DNA of 58,262 nucleotides from assembly GCA_937125395.1 (NCBI GenBank), contig CAKZLI010000032.1, positions 1-58,262 on the forward strand, read 5' to 3'. The translations under genes were made by a program, and so were the position numbers. This DNA is from an uncultured Glaciecola sp. GTDB taxonomy: Bacteria > Pseudomonadota > Gammaproteobacteria > Enterobacterales > Alteromonadaceae. Below, piece after piece: positions 50,590-58,262 of this stretch (positions within the stretch are counted from its first letter, which is position 1; each line of letters begins with the position of its first letter). The notes under the pieces are model-generated. The model made no database searches, was not told the origin of the DNA, and worked only from the letters and a program-made list of their open reading frames with translations.

Positions 50590-52242
50590 ATGTTATCTCT
50601 TAATACTTTGTCATTTTCCAATTTGAAGGGCGATATGCTTGGCGGGTTAACTGCTGCTATTGTATCTTTACCTTTGGCATTAACATTTGGAGTCGCATCA
50701 GGGGCTGGCGCAGAGGCCGGATTGTATGGCGCTATAATTATTGGCTTATTTGCGTCAATCTTTGGTGGAACTCCCACGTTAATCTCAGAACCTACAGGCC
50801 CAATGACAGTTGTAATGACAGCCGTTGTCACCTCACTTATCGCGGCTAATCCCGAAAATGGTATGGCAATGGCCTTTACAGTTGTCATGCTGGCAGGTTT
50901 ATTTCAAATTATATTTGGTCTACTCAAGTTAGGCAAATACATCACACTCATGCCCTACTCTGTCGTTTCTGGATTTATGTCCGGGATTGGGGTGATTTTA
51001 ATTTTACTTCAATTAGCCCCAGCATTAGGCCAAACGTCTCCAACAGGTGGTGTATTAGGGACCTTGTTTGCCCTACCCGAGTTACTTGCAAATATTGTCA
51101 GTGTAGAATTAGTCTTGTTTGCACTAACATTATTAATTTTATTTTTTACGCCAGCCAACATCAAAAAAAATATCCCGCCGCAACTTATCGCGCTAGTGAT
51201 GATCAGCGTCGTTTCAGTCTTTGCATTCAGCACTATGCCAATACAACGTATCGGAGAAATAGACGTATCGCTACCCAATATGGTGTGGCCGTCATTTACG
51301 CACGATCAAGTTCGAGTGATGCTACTAGACGCGCTTGTATTAGGGATGCTGGGTTGCATAGACTCAATGCTAACCTCTGTCATTGCTGACAACCTCACCC
51401 GAACAGAACACAAATCGAATAAAGAACTTATCGGCCAAGGCATGGGTAATATCATGTCAGGTTTATTCGGTGGATTACCAGGTGCTGGTGCCACAATGGG
51501 CACAGTCGTTAATATTCAAGCAGGTGGACGCACTGCCCTTTCTGGTATCATCAGGGTCATCGTGCTGATTGTTGCAGTATTTGGTGCAGCATCTTTAATT
51601 GAATTGATCCCATTAGCAGTACTTGCAGGCATTGCGGTTAAAGTCGGTGTCGATATCCTTGATTGGAGTTTTATTAAACGTGCTCATCGTGTTTCTCGTC
51701 ACTCTACGGTCATCATGTATGCCGTGTTGCTGCTAACGGTGTTTGTTGATTTGATCGTTGCAGTCGGCATCGGTGTGTTTATTGCCAACGTGATCACTAT
51801 CGAAAAACTCTCAGCCAGTCAATCCAAAAACATCAAAGCCATGTCGGATGTCGATGATCGTAATCCACTTGACCCAGAACAACGTAAATTATTGAATCAA
51901 GCTCAAGGCAAAGTATTGTTCTTTTATCTATCTGGGGCGATGATTTTTGGGGTGTCTAAAGCGATTGCTCGCGAACGTAAAAGTATTCAAAATCACGAAG
52001 TTGTTGTCATCGATCTCAGTGACGTCACTATGTTAGATGATACCATTACCTTGTCACTTGAAAACGTCATTGATGAAGCGATTGATCTAGGTAAGACAGT
52101 ATATGTGGTGGTTAACACAGCGAAAGGTAAAGAGAAATTACAAAATTTAGGTCGTCATAGTCAGTTACGTGATGAAAACTTCACACAGTCTCGTACAGCA
52201 GCTTTAAAGATGGCCTTATTAAAAGTACAAGCCCGCTTTTAA
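50590..52242 (+). CDS. SulP-family anion transporter with STAS domain
   Basis: 550 aa: about 10-12 transmembrane helices (GGLTAAIVSLPLALTFGVASG at the start, EPTGPMTVVM, GLFGGLPGAGATMGT) and a C-terminal STAS domain (VVVIDLSDVTMLDDT). SulP proteins carry sulfate, bicarbonate or dicarboxylates. The closest feel is a bicarbonate or general anion importer, which is inference only. The stop overlaps its own terminator. Confidence 0.92.
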   Translation: MLSLNTLSFSNLKGDMLGGLTAAIVSLPLALTFGVASGAGAEAGLYGAIIIGLFASIFGGTPTLISEPTGPMTVVMTAVVTSLIAANPENGMAMAFTVVMLAGLFQIIFGLLKLGKYITLMPYSVVSGFMSGIGVILILLQLAPALGQTSPTGGVLGTLFALPELLANIVSVELVLFALTLLILFFTPANIKKNIPPQLIALVMISVVSVFAFSTMPIQRIGEIDVSLPNMVWPSFTHDQVRVMLLDALVLGMLGCIDSMLTSVIADNLTRTEHKSNKELIGQGMGNIMSGLFGGLPGAGATMGTVVNIQAGGRTALSGIIRVIVLIVAVFGAASLIELIPLAVLAGIAVKVGVDILDWSFIKRAHRVSRHSTVIMYAVLLLTVFVDLIVAVGIGVFIANVITIEKLSASQSKNIKAMSDVDDRNPLDPEQRKLLNQAQGKVLFFYLSGAMIFGVSKAIARERKSIQNHEVVVIDLSDVTMLDDTITLSLENVIDEAIDLGKTVYVVVNTAKGKEKLQNLGRHSQLRDENFTQSRTAALKMALLKVQARF

Positions 52243-52256
52243 GTAAACGGGCTTTT
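52229..52256 (+). terminator. Terminator overlapping the SulP stop codon
   Basis: AAGCCCG (52229-52235) pairs with CGGGCTT (52248-52254) with a 12-base loop, then TT. The stem begins inside the last codons of the transporter gene. Confidence 0.75.
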
Positions 52257-52270
52257 GACTTTCAGTTTAT

Positions 52271-52519
52271 TTATAGACTTTTAAACGCGTCATCAAAATC
52301 ACGCGCCGCAGCGTCAGTAAACTCAAAGTTACCTCGAATATACTCTAACGTGTTTTTTTCTGTATCCGTTACTTGATTGCCATCTGCTGCAGATTGAAAT
52401 AATTCGGCGACTTCAGCTTTGGATAATTTACCGTTTTGAACGGAACCAGAGGTATGATGCTTGGCTAGTTCGATGAGTTCTTTCTCGTACCTAACACCAT
52501 TAATACTTACATATGCCAT
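52271..52519 (-). CDS. Small protein of unknown function, acidic
   Basis: 82 aa from ATG 52517-52519 (MAYVSINGVRYEKEL), with AAGGAC at 52527-52532 as ribosome site. The frame opens at 52558, but the extra residues look non-coding. The sequence ends TDAAARDFDDAFKSL and contains DGNQVTDTEKN, a little like a calcium-binding loop but not a full EF-hand. I recall similar short proteins in other gammaproteobacteria but no named family. Encoded between the SulP gene and greA, with terminators on both sides. Confidence 0.7.
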   Translation of the reverse strand: MAYVSINGVRYEKELIELAKHHTSGSVQNGKLSKAEVAELFQSAADGNQVTDTEKNTLEYIRGNFEFTDAAARDFDDAFKSL

Positions 52520-52543
52520 GTTTATCGTCCTTTTAAATGAAAT

Positions 52544-52575
52544 AAAGAGCGAATGCATAATACATTCACTCTTTT
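52544..52575 (-). terminator. Terminator after greA
   Basis: Minus-strand stem GAGTGAATG / CATTCGCTC with one mismatch and a 7-base loop, followed by TTTATTTCATTT. It lies between greA and the small unknown gene. Confidence 0.7.
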
Positions 52576-52628
52576 AACAGTAGACTAGGATTGAAAAAAC
52601 TGGCAAGGCCGAAGCCAAAATTTATGTC

Positions 52629-53105
52629 TTAAATATATTCAACCGCGATAATTTCAAATTCAATCACGCCTTTTGGGGTTTGAATATTTGCGACGTCATC
52701 GACCACTTTACCAACTAAACCACGGGCGATAGGCGAGCCAACCGATATCAGGTTATTTTTGATATCCGCTTCGTCATCACCGACGATCCGATAAGTAATC
52801 TCTTCATCAGTTTGACAATTGAGAATGGTCACCGTTGTACCAAAAATCACCTTACCAGTATTCGGTAATTTGGTTACATCAATAATTTGGACATTAGATA
52901 ATTTGCCTTCAATATCTTGAATGCGCCCTTCACAAAAACTTTGCTGCTCACGTGCAGCGTGATACTCAGCGTTTTCTTTTAAATCGCCATGCTCACGCGC
53001 AGTTGCGATTGATTTGATGATCTCTGGACGCTTGACAGTTTTTAATTCGTGTAACTCTGTACGAAGCATTTCTGCACCGTGTGCAGTCATAGGATATTGC
53101 GTCAT
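52629..53105 (-). CDS. greA: Transcript cleavage factor GreA
   Basis: 158 aa, standard. An N-terminal coiled coil with [17 protein letters not shown] and the tip [29 protein letters not shown], holding the acidic residues that enter the RNA polymerase channel, then a C-terminal FKBP-like domain ([10 protein letters not shown]). It rescues backtracked polymerase. Lies after carAB, a frequent order. Confidence 0.97.
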   Translation of the reverse strand: MTQYPMTAHGAEMLRTELHELKTVKRPEIIKSIATAREHGDLKENAEYHAAREQQSFCEGRIQDIEGKLSNVQIIDVTKLPNTGKVIFGTTVTILNCQTDEEITYRIVGDDEADIKNNLISVGSPIARGLVGKVVDDVANIQTPKGVIEFEIIAVEYI

Positions 53106-53163
53106 AATAATAGCTCCATGTTATTCTTTGGCTATGCAGGTAAATAAGATAAATAAATTCGAT

Positions 53164-53186
53164 AAAAAATGCGCCAAGAAGGCGCA
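53164..53186 (-). terminator. Terminator of the carAB operon
   Basis: Minus-strand stem TGCGCC / GGCGCA (53170-53186) with loop TTCTT and six T after it (53164-53169). Textbook intrinsic terminator between carB and greA. Confidence 0.85.
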
Positions 53187-53245
53187 CTATTTGTAACTAT
53201 GTATGGGCGTATGATAATCCTTTACGCCCACAATGTCACCTATGA

Positions 53246-56200
53246 TTAATCGATACGTTGATGTAATGCTTGGACCGATGTGACTCGTGCACGATCATCT
53301 GCTTCTTTTGCTTGAATCGTCGCGAATGCCGCATTCAACGTAGTGGTATACGTCGCTTTATTTAACAAGGCTTCTTTACGAATATACACGGAATCAGTGA
53401 TTGCTTGACGGCCTTCTGTCGTATTAACCACATAACTGTATTCACCATTTTTGATGGCATCAACAATATTTGGTCGACCTTCTGACACTTTGTTTACAAC
53501 GGTCACATCAGCAATCCCAGCGTCATATAATGCAGTCGCAGTTCCGCGTGTTGCCACTAACTCAAAGCCTTTTTCAAGCATCAATTTAGCTAACTCAACG
53601 ATACGTACTTTATCGTTATTACGGACTGACAGTAAGGCTTTACCTTCACGCGGCAATGGCGCAGATGCACCTAAATTAGCTTTAGCATAAGCTTCTGCAA
53701 ACGTGTCACCCACACCCATGACTTCACCTGTGGAGCGCATTTCTGGCCCTAATAGTGGGTCAACACCTTGGAACTTAGCGAATGGCAAGACCACTTCTTT
53801 TACTGAGTAAAATGGCGGTATAATTTCTTGTGTGACGCCTTGAGATGCAAGTGATTGACCTGCCATTGCTCTAGCCGCAATCTTAGCACAAGCTCGACCG
53901 GTAGCTTTTGATACAAACGGAATGGTTCGCGCTGCACGAGGGTTTACTTCAATTAAATACACTTCGCCATCTTTAACCGCAAATTGCGTATTCATCAAAC
54001 CAACAACACCTAGTTCTAATGCCATTGCTTTCACTTGAGCACGCATAACGTCTTGGATTTCGCTGCTAAGCGAATATGGTGGTAATGAACAGGCAGAATC
54101 ACCCGAGTGAACCCCCGCTTGCTCAATGTGTTCCATAATGCCACCAATGACCACGTCCGTTCCGTCACAGATTGCATCTAAATCGACTTCAATCGCATCA
54201 TCTAAGAAGCGATCAAGCAATACAGGTGAGTCGTTTGATACTTTAACGGCCTCGTTCAAGTATCGTTTTAGATCTTTTAAATCATAAACAATTTCCATCG
54301 CACGACCACCTAGTACATATGACGGACGGACAACTAATGGAAAACCAATAATTTCGGCTTGGGTTAACGCCTCTTCTAAATTACTGACAGTGGCGTTAGC
54401 CGGTTGTTTGAGGTTAAGTTTTTCGACCATTTGCTGAAAACGTTCACGATCTTCGGCACGGTCAATCGCATCTGGCGATGTGCCAATGATCGGTACGCCA
54501 TTCGCTTCTAATGCGCGTGCGAGTTTAAGTGGTGTTTGACCACCGTATTGCACGATAACCCCAACAGGCTTTTCGATACGGACAATTTCAAGCACGTCTT
54601 CTAATGTAACAGGCTCGAAATATAAACGATCTGACGTATCATAATCGGTAGAAACCGTTTCCGGGTTACAGTTAACCATGATGGTTTCATAGCCATCTTC
54701 ACGCATGGCTAATGCCGCATGAACGCAGCAATAATCAAACTCAATGCCTTGTCCGATTCGGTTTGGACCACCACCTAACACCATGATCTTATCACGGTCT
54801 GTCGGTTGTGCTTCGCATTCTTCATCATAGGTAGAGTACATGTACGCAGTTGAAGTAGAAAACTCTGCAGCACAGGTATCAACACGCTTGTATACTGGTT
54901 TGATAGCAAAAGCTAAGCGCGCATTTCGCACATCATCTTCAGACTCATTGGTTAATGCCGCTAAACGAGCATCAGCAAACCCTTTGCGTTTAAGCGCTCG
55001 CATTAAATCAGCATCAATACCGGCTAAGCCTAATTGAGTAACGTGCTTTTCTTGTAATATTATGTCTTCTAATTGGACCAAGTACCAACGATCGATATTG
55101 GTCAAGTTGAACACTTCTTCAACGCTCCAACCCATTCTAAATGCATCACCAATATACCAAATACGCTCAGCACCTGGCTCACGTAGTTCGTAGATTAGTT
55201 TATTTTTAGCTTCTGGATCTTCCAAATCCAGTATCGGATCTAATCCATTGACGCCAACTTCAAGTCCACGTAAGGCTTTTTGTAGTGATTCTTGTTGATT
55301 ACGACCAATCGCCATCACTTCGCCGACTGACTTCATTTGTGTCGTCAAACGGTCATTGGCACCAGCGAATTTTTCAAAGTTAAAACGTGGAATTTTAGTC
55401 ACAACATAATCGATGGCTGGTTCAAATGATGCCGGCGTTAATCCACCAGTAATATCGTTTGCTAACTCATCTAAGGTGTAACCTATCGCCAGTTTTGCGG
55501 CAACTTTAGCAATCGGGAAACCGGTTGCCTTTGAAGCGAGTGCTGATGAGCGAGATACACGAGGGTTCATCTCGATAATCACCATACGGCCAGTATTAGG
55601 ACAGATCCCAAACTGCACGTTTGAACCACCGGTTTCAACACCGATCTCACGTAATACCGCCATGGCAGCATTGCGCATAATTTGAAATTCTTTATCCGTT
55701 AAGGTCTGTGCAGGCGCAACGGTAATCGAGTCGCCAGTATGCACGCCCATAGGGTCAAAGTTTTCAATGGTACACACAATTATACAGTTGTCTGCTTTGT
55801 CGCGAACCACTTCCATTTCGTATTCTTTCCAACCGATCAATGATTCATCGATTAGCAATTCAGAGGTAGGTGATAAATCTAAACCACGTGTACAAATTTC
55901 ATTGAATTCATCAATGTTATAAGCGATACCACCGCCAGTTCCACCCATAGTAAATGATGGACGAATGATACACGGGAAACCAATGCGCGTGCTGACATCA
56001 TGGGCTTCTTCGAGTGTGTGAGCAATTTCGGCACGTGGACATTCTAAGCCAATCGATCTCATCGCTTTATCAAACCGATTTCGGTCTTCAGCTTTATCAA
56101 TGGCATCAGCTGTTGCACCAATAAGTTCAACACCGTATTTGGCTAATACACCATATTTGTCTAAATCTAACGCACAATTTAATGCAGTTTGCCCACCCAT

Positions 56201-56467
56201 TGTTGGCAAAATGACATCTGGGCGTTCTTTATCAATTATTTTTTCAACGACTTCCCAATGAATAGGTTCAATGTAAGTCGCGTCGGCCATTTCTGGATCC
56301 GTCATGATAGTTGCAGGGTTTGAGTTCACTAATATGACTCGGTAACCTTCTTCACGCAACGCTTTACACGCTTGAGCGCCTGAGTAATCAAACTCACACG
56401 CTTGCCCTATCACAATAGGACCAGCCCCGATAATCAGTATACTTTTTATGTCAGTACGCTTTGGCAT
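53246..56467 (-). CDS. carB: Carbamoyl-phosphate synthase, large subunit
   Basis: Makes carbamoyl phosphate for pyrimidines and arginine. 1073 aa, matching the E. coli length. Two duplicated halves, each with biotin-carboxylase-like ([34 protein letters not shown]) and ATP-grasp domains, then the C-terminal MGS-like allosteric domain ([17 protein letters not shown]). It follows carA after 8 bases. Confidence 0.98.
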   Translation of the reverse strand: MPKRTDIKSILIIGAGPIVIGQACEFDYSGAQACKALREEGYRVILVNSNPATIMTDPEMADATYIEPIHWEVVEKIIDKERPDVILPTMGGQTALNCALDLDKYGVLAKYGVELIGATADAIDKAEDRNRFDKAMRSIGLECPRAEIAHTLEEAHDVSTRIGFPCIIRPSFTMGGTGGGIAYNIDEFNEICTRGLDLSPTSELLIDESLIGWKEYEMEVVRDKADNCIIVCTIENFDPMGVHTGDSITVAPAQTLTDKEFQIMRNAAMAVLREIGVETGGSNVQFGICPNTGRMVIIEMNPRVSRSSALASKATGFPIAKVAAKLAIGYTLDELANDITGGLTPASFEPAIDYVVTKIPRFNFEKFAGANDRLTTQMKSVGEVMAIGRNQQESLQKALRGLEVGVNGLDPILDLEDPEAKNKLIYELREPGAERIWYIGDAFRMGWSVEEVFNLTNIDRWYLVQLEDIILQEKHVTQLGLAGIDADLMRALKRKGFADARLAALTNESEDDVRNARLAFAIKPVYKRVDTCAAEFSTSTAYMYSTYDEECEAQPTDRDKIMVLGGGPNRIGQGIEFDYCCVHAALAMREDGYETIMVNCNPETVSTDYDTSDRLYFEPVTLEDVLEIVRIEKPVGVIVQYGGQTPLKLARALEANGVPIIGTSPDAIDRAEDRERFQQMVEKLNLKQPANATVSNLEEALTQAEIIGFPLVVRPSYVLGGRAMEIVYDLKDLKRYLNEAVKVSNDSPVLLDRFLDDAIEVDLDAICDGTDVVIGGIMEHIEQAGVHSGDSACSLPPYSLSSEIQDVMRAQVKAMALELGVVGLMNTQFAVKDGEVYLIEVNPRAARTIPFVSKATGRACAKIAARAMAGQSLASQGVTQEIIPPFYSVKEVVLPFAKFQGVDPLLGPEMRSTGEVMGVGDTFAEAYAKANLGASAPLPREGKALLSVRNNDKVRIVELAKLMLEKGFELVATRGTATALYDAGIADVTVVNKVSEGRPNIVDAIKNGEYSYVVNTTEGRQAITDSVYIRKEALLNKATYTTTLNAAFATIQAKEADDRARVTSVQALHQRID

Positions 56468-56475
56468 TGTTCTTC

Positions 56476-57521
56476 CTATTGCTTATGTTGCTTAATTAAA
56501 TCAATGAAATGGTCAAATAAACCTGCAGCATCTTGTGGCCCTGGACTGGCTTCTGGATGTCCTTGGAAACTAAATGCTGGCTTGTCAGTAAGCTCAATAC
56601 CTTGTAAAGACTGATCAAACAATGACACATGAGTGACGTTGATATTGTCAGGTAAGGTCGCTTGGTCGACAGCAAAACCGTGATTTTGAGCGGTAATCAT
56701 CACCACATCATTCACTAAATCTTTAACGGGATGGTTCGCACCATGATGACCAAACTTCATTTTTTCAGTCGTAGCACCACTTGCCAATGCTAACAATTGA
56801 TGGCCTAAACAAATACCGAACATAGGGATAGATTTTTCTAAAAACGTTGTGATCGCAGCAATAGCGTAGGTACAAGGTGCAGGATCACCGGGTCCATTTG
56901 ATAAGAAAATCCCATCAGGATTTAATGCCAAGACATCCTCAGCTGACGTAGTGGCTGGAACAACGGTTAAACGACATCCGCGTTCGACCAACATACGTAA
57001 AATATTGTGTTTAGCACCAAAATCGTAAGCAACGACATGAAAAGGAAGGTTTTGTAACTCAACATCATAACCATGACTTAAGCGCCATGTGCTATCTGTC
57101 CAGCTGTAAGATTCTGCGCAAGTCACGTCTTTGGCTAAATCCATTCCTTTAAGACCGGCAAAGCCTTTTGCATGAGCTAATGCTTCACTTTCAGTCAAAG
57201 CATCACCAGCAACAATACAACCATTCAATGCGCCTTTTTCACGTAATACACGGGTCAAGCGACGTGTATCAATATCTGCAATACCTAATATGTGATTGGC
57301 TTTGAGATAATCAGATAACGATTGTTCGTTTCTAAAATTACTCGCTATGAGAGGTAAATCGCGAATCACTAACCCTTTTGCAAAAATTTGATGTGCTTCA
57401 ACATCTTCTGCATTAGTGCCGGTGTTGCCAATGTGAGGATATGTTAGGGTAATAATTTGTTCAGCGTAGGATGGATCAGTAAGGATCTCTTGATAACCTG
57501 TCGTTGAAGTATTAAACGTAC
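56476..57521 (-). CDS. carA: Carbamoyl-phosphate synthase small subunit, 5' end lost at a junction
   Basis: Glutaminase subunit that supplies ammonia to CarB. About 348 residues are genuine, beginning at [20 protein letters not shown]. The triad region [11 protein letters not shown] (Cys) and GHPEASPG (His, Glu) is intact. The normal first ~30 residues are replaced by unrelated sequence fused in frame; the open frame extends to 57807 and even runs antisense through tsaB. The join lies near 57517-57521. It is treated as a truncated gene at an assembly or recombination junction, not as a real fusion protein. Confidence 0.85.
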
Positions 57522-57717
57522 CGTACACAAAGTAGCCGCTATTGGCCTCATCATCGACTTGGCTGATGCTGATGCTGCCGCCACCCATGACGCCATCGTC
57601 CGGTTCGCCAGCTGCGTCAAACAGGTCGAGCTCGGCACGACCACCGTGAGTCGAGTTACCCAAGTGTGCCACATACGCACTGAGAACGTATTCGGTGTCA
57701 GCGAGTAGAGTGACTGC
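57522..57717 (-). other. Foreign fragment between carA and tsaB
   Basis: About 196 bases with higher GC than the carA side. On the minus strand it reads [20 protein letters not shown] followed by [18 protein letters not shown], which looks like part of an extracellular beta-sandwich (carbohydrate-binding or PEP-CTERM-like) protein from another source. It belongs to neither neighbour. Origin unknown. Confidence 0.55.
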
Positions 57718-58209
57718 TTGCGTATAGCCGCTAGCGCAGTCCAAGGCCTCGCGTTTGCCAACGGATTGCCAGCCATAGCTGTTTCCAGTTTGGCCTGCCA
57801 GGCTCAAACAGCACTGCGGCTAGGTTGTGTGTCTGCAGGAGACACTGCGCTGAGTGTGATGGACGCTCGTATCAATGAAATTTATTGGGCGACATGCCTG
57901 GTCGAAGACGGTGTGATGGTGCTCTATCATGGCCCGGTTGTGGGTGCCCCGCAATCTGTATTTCCCGAGCCATGTAATAAGCTCGTAGCGGTGGGCGGGG
58001 GAACGGCCTACGCCGCTTTATTGCCTGACAGCGTGGTTAACACTTTGTCGGCAATGCACCTTGATATTCTGCCCTCTGCCAGAGACTTGTTACCGCTGGC
58101 CCTTAAGAAACTGGCTGATGGAGAATTACAACAAGCCAGTGATGTTGCACCGGTATATGTGAGAGAGGAAGTCTCGTGGAAGAAGCTCGCTGAGCAGGGA
58201 AAGCGCTAA
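57718..58209 (+). pseudogene. tsaB: tRNA threonylcarbamoyladenosine protein TsaB, 3' part
   Basis: TsaB supports t6A37 formation with TsaD and TsaE. Only the C-terminal ~163 residues are present. The sequence picks up at [24 protein letters not shown], which corresponds to a point about 70 residues into normal TsaB, and continues to the normal end (PVYVREEVSWKKL). An in-frame stop lies upstream within the foreign segment. The loss is put down to the junction at about 57718. GC is visibly higher than in the rest of the window. Confidence 0.85.
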
Positions 58210-58262
58210 TGGAAACTTATCAGGCGGTCATTCTAGCTATAGTGCAGGGCTTAACCGAGTTT
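58209..58262 (+). CDS. uppP: Undecaprenyl-diphosphatase, first 18 codons
   Basis: The start ATG overlaps the tsaB stop (TAATG). METYQAVILAIVQGLTEF is the usual UppP/BacA N-terminus, whose enzyme recycles the lipid carrier of cell-wall synthesis. It is cut off by the window end. It belongs to the same higher-GC piece as tsaB. Confidence 0.8.
   Translation, partial: METYQAVILAIVQGLTEF

Noticed and set aside
56476..57807. A 443-aa carA fusion protein with a novel N-terminal domain
   Set aside because: The first 30 codons of the open frame are antisense to tsaB and the next ~65 look like an unrelated protein; GC changes at the same point. A junction artefact is more likely than a new fusion.

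Overview
The window looks like a piece of chromosome from a free-living, probably marine gammaproteobacterium of the Alteromonadales/Shewanella/Vibrio type. It has about 40 % GC by eye. Typical signs are a second EF-G (fusA2 type), DUF3080 and DUF2897 proteins, SirB2 in the hemA-prfA-prmC-kdsA cluster, gcvA beside rlmM, the lolB-ispE-tRNA-prs order, and ubiF facing miaB-ybeZ-ybeY-corC-lnt with a Met-Leu-Gln-Gln tRNA operon close by. Genus is an inference only.

Layout. 1-2281: infC (5' part, AUU start) and thrS on the minus strand. 2385-5322: START-domain protein, DUF3080 lipoprotein, tRNA-Val and a patatin-like lipase. 5323-6056: long AT-rich gap with DnaA-box-like sites. 6057-8532: ArsC-like protein, dapE, M15 peptidase and DUF2897, tightly packed. 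8584-14784 (minus): YbjQ, HIT, astE-like, glgP, pgm. 14985-19100: MoxR ATPase, DUF58 and TgpA-type transglutaminase. 19158-24250 (minus): EF-G2, rlmM, a hydrolase and gcvA. 24449-24760: small exported protein. 24826-29467 (minus): kdsA, sirB2, prmC, prfA, hemA. 29608-32238: lolB, ispE, tRNA-Gln, prs. 32317-37279: an NYN remnant, a four-PAS soluble chemoreceptor, DUF952, rplY, pth, ychF. 37432-42277: Cu/Zn-type permease, tRNA operon, AGCS symporter, Fic protein and a 59-aa membrane protein missed by length cut-offs. 42281-52242: ubiF, then miaB-ybeZ-ybeY-corC-lnt, an amidohydrolase and a SulP transporter. 52271-57521 (minus): small unknown protein, greA, carB, carA.

The last ~740 bases do not belong with the rest. 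The carA reading frame breaks near 57521. It is followed by about 200 bases of an unrelated, higher-GC sequence, then the 3' part of tsaB and the start of uppP, also at higher GC. Hand counts of single 60-base lines give 58 % for 57541-57600 and 57901-57960 against 42 % for 57421-57480. A chimeric assembly or amplification join is the simplest explanation.

Most of the window is housekeeping: translation, cell envelope, haem, ubiquinone, pyrimidine and glycogen metabolism. I did not find a convincing undescribed multigene system, and no phage, CRISPR array or intact transposon. Points most worth a second look are the altered glycine/histidine loop in peptidyl-tRNA hydrolase, the DnaA-box-like gap at 5323-6056, the likely AUU start of the permease, the NYN-domain remnant after prs, the IS3-like end inside the ychF terminator, and the contig-end chimera.
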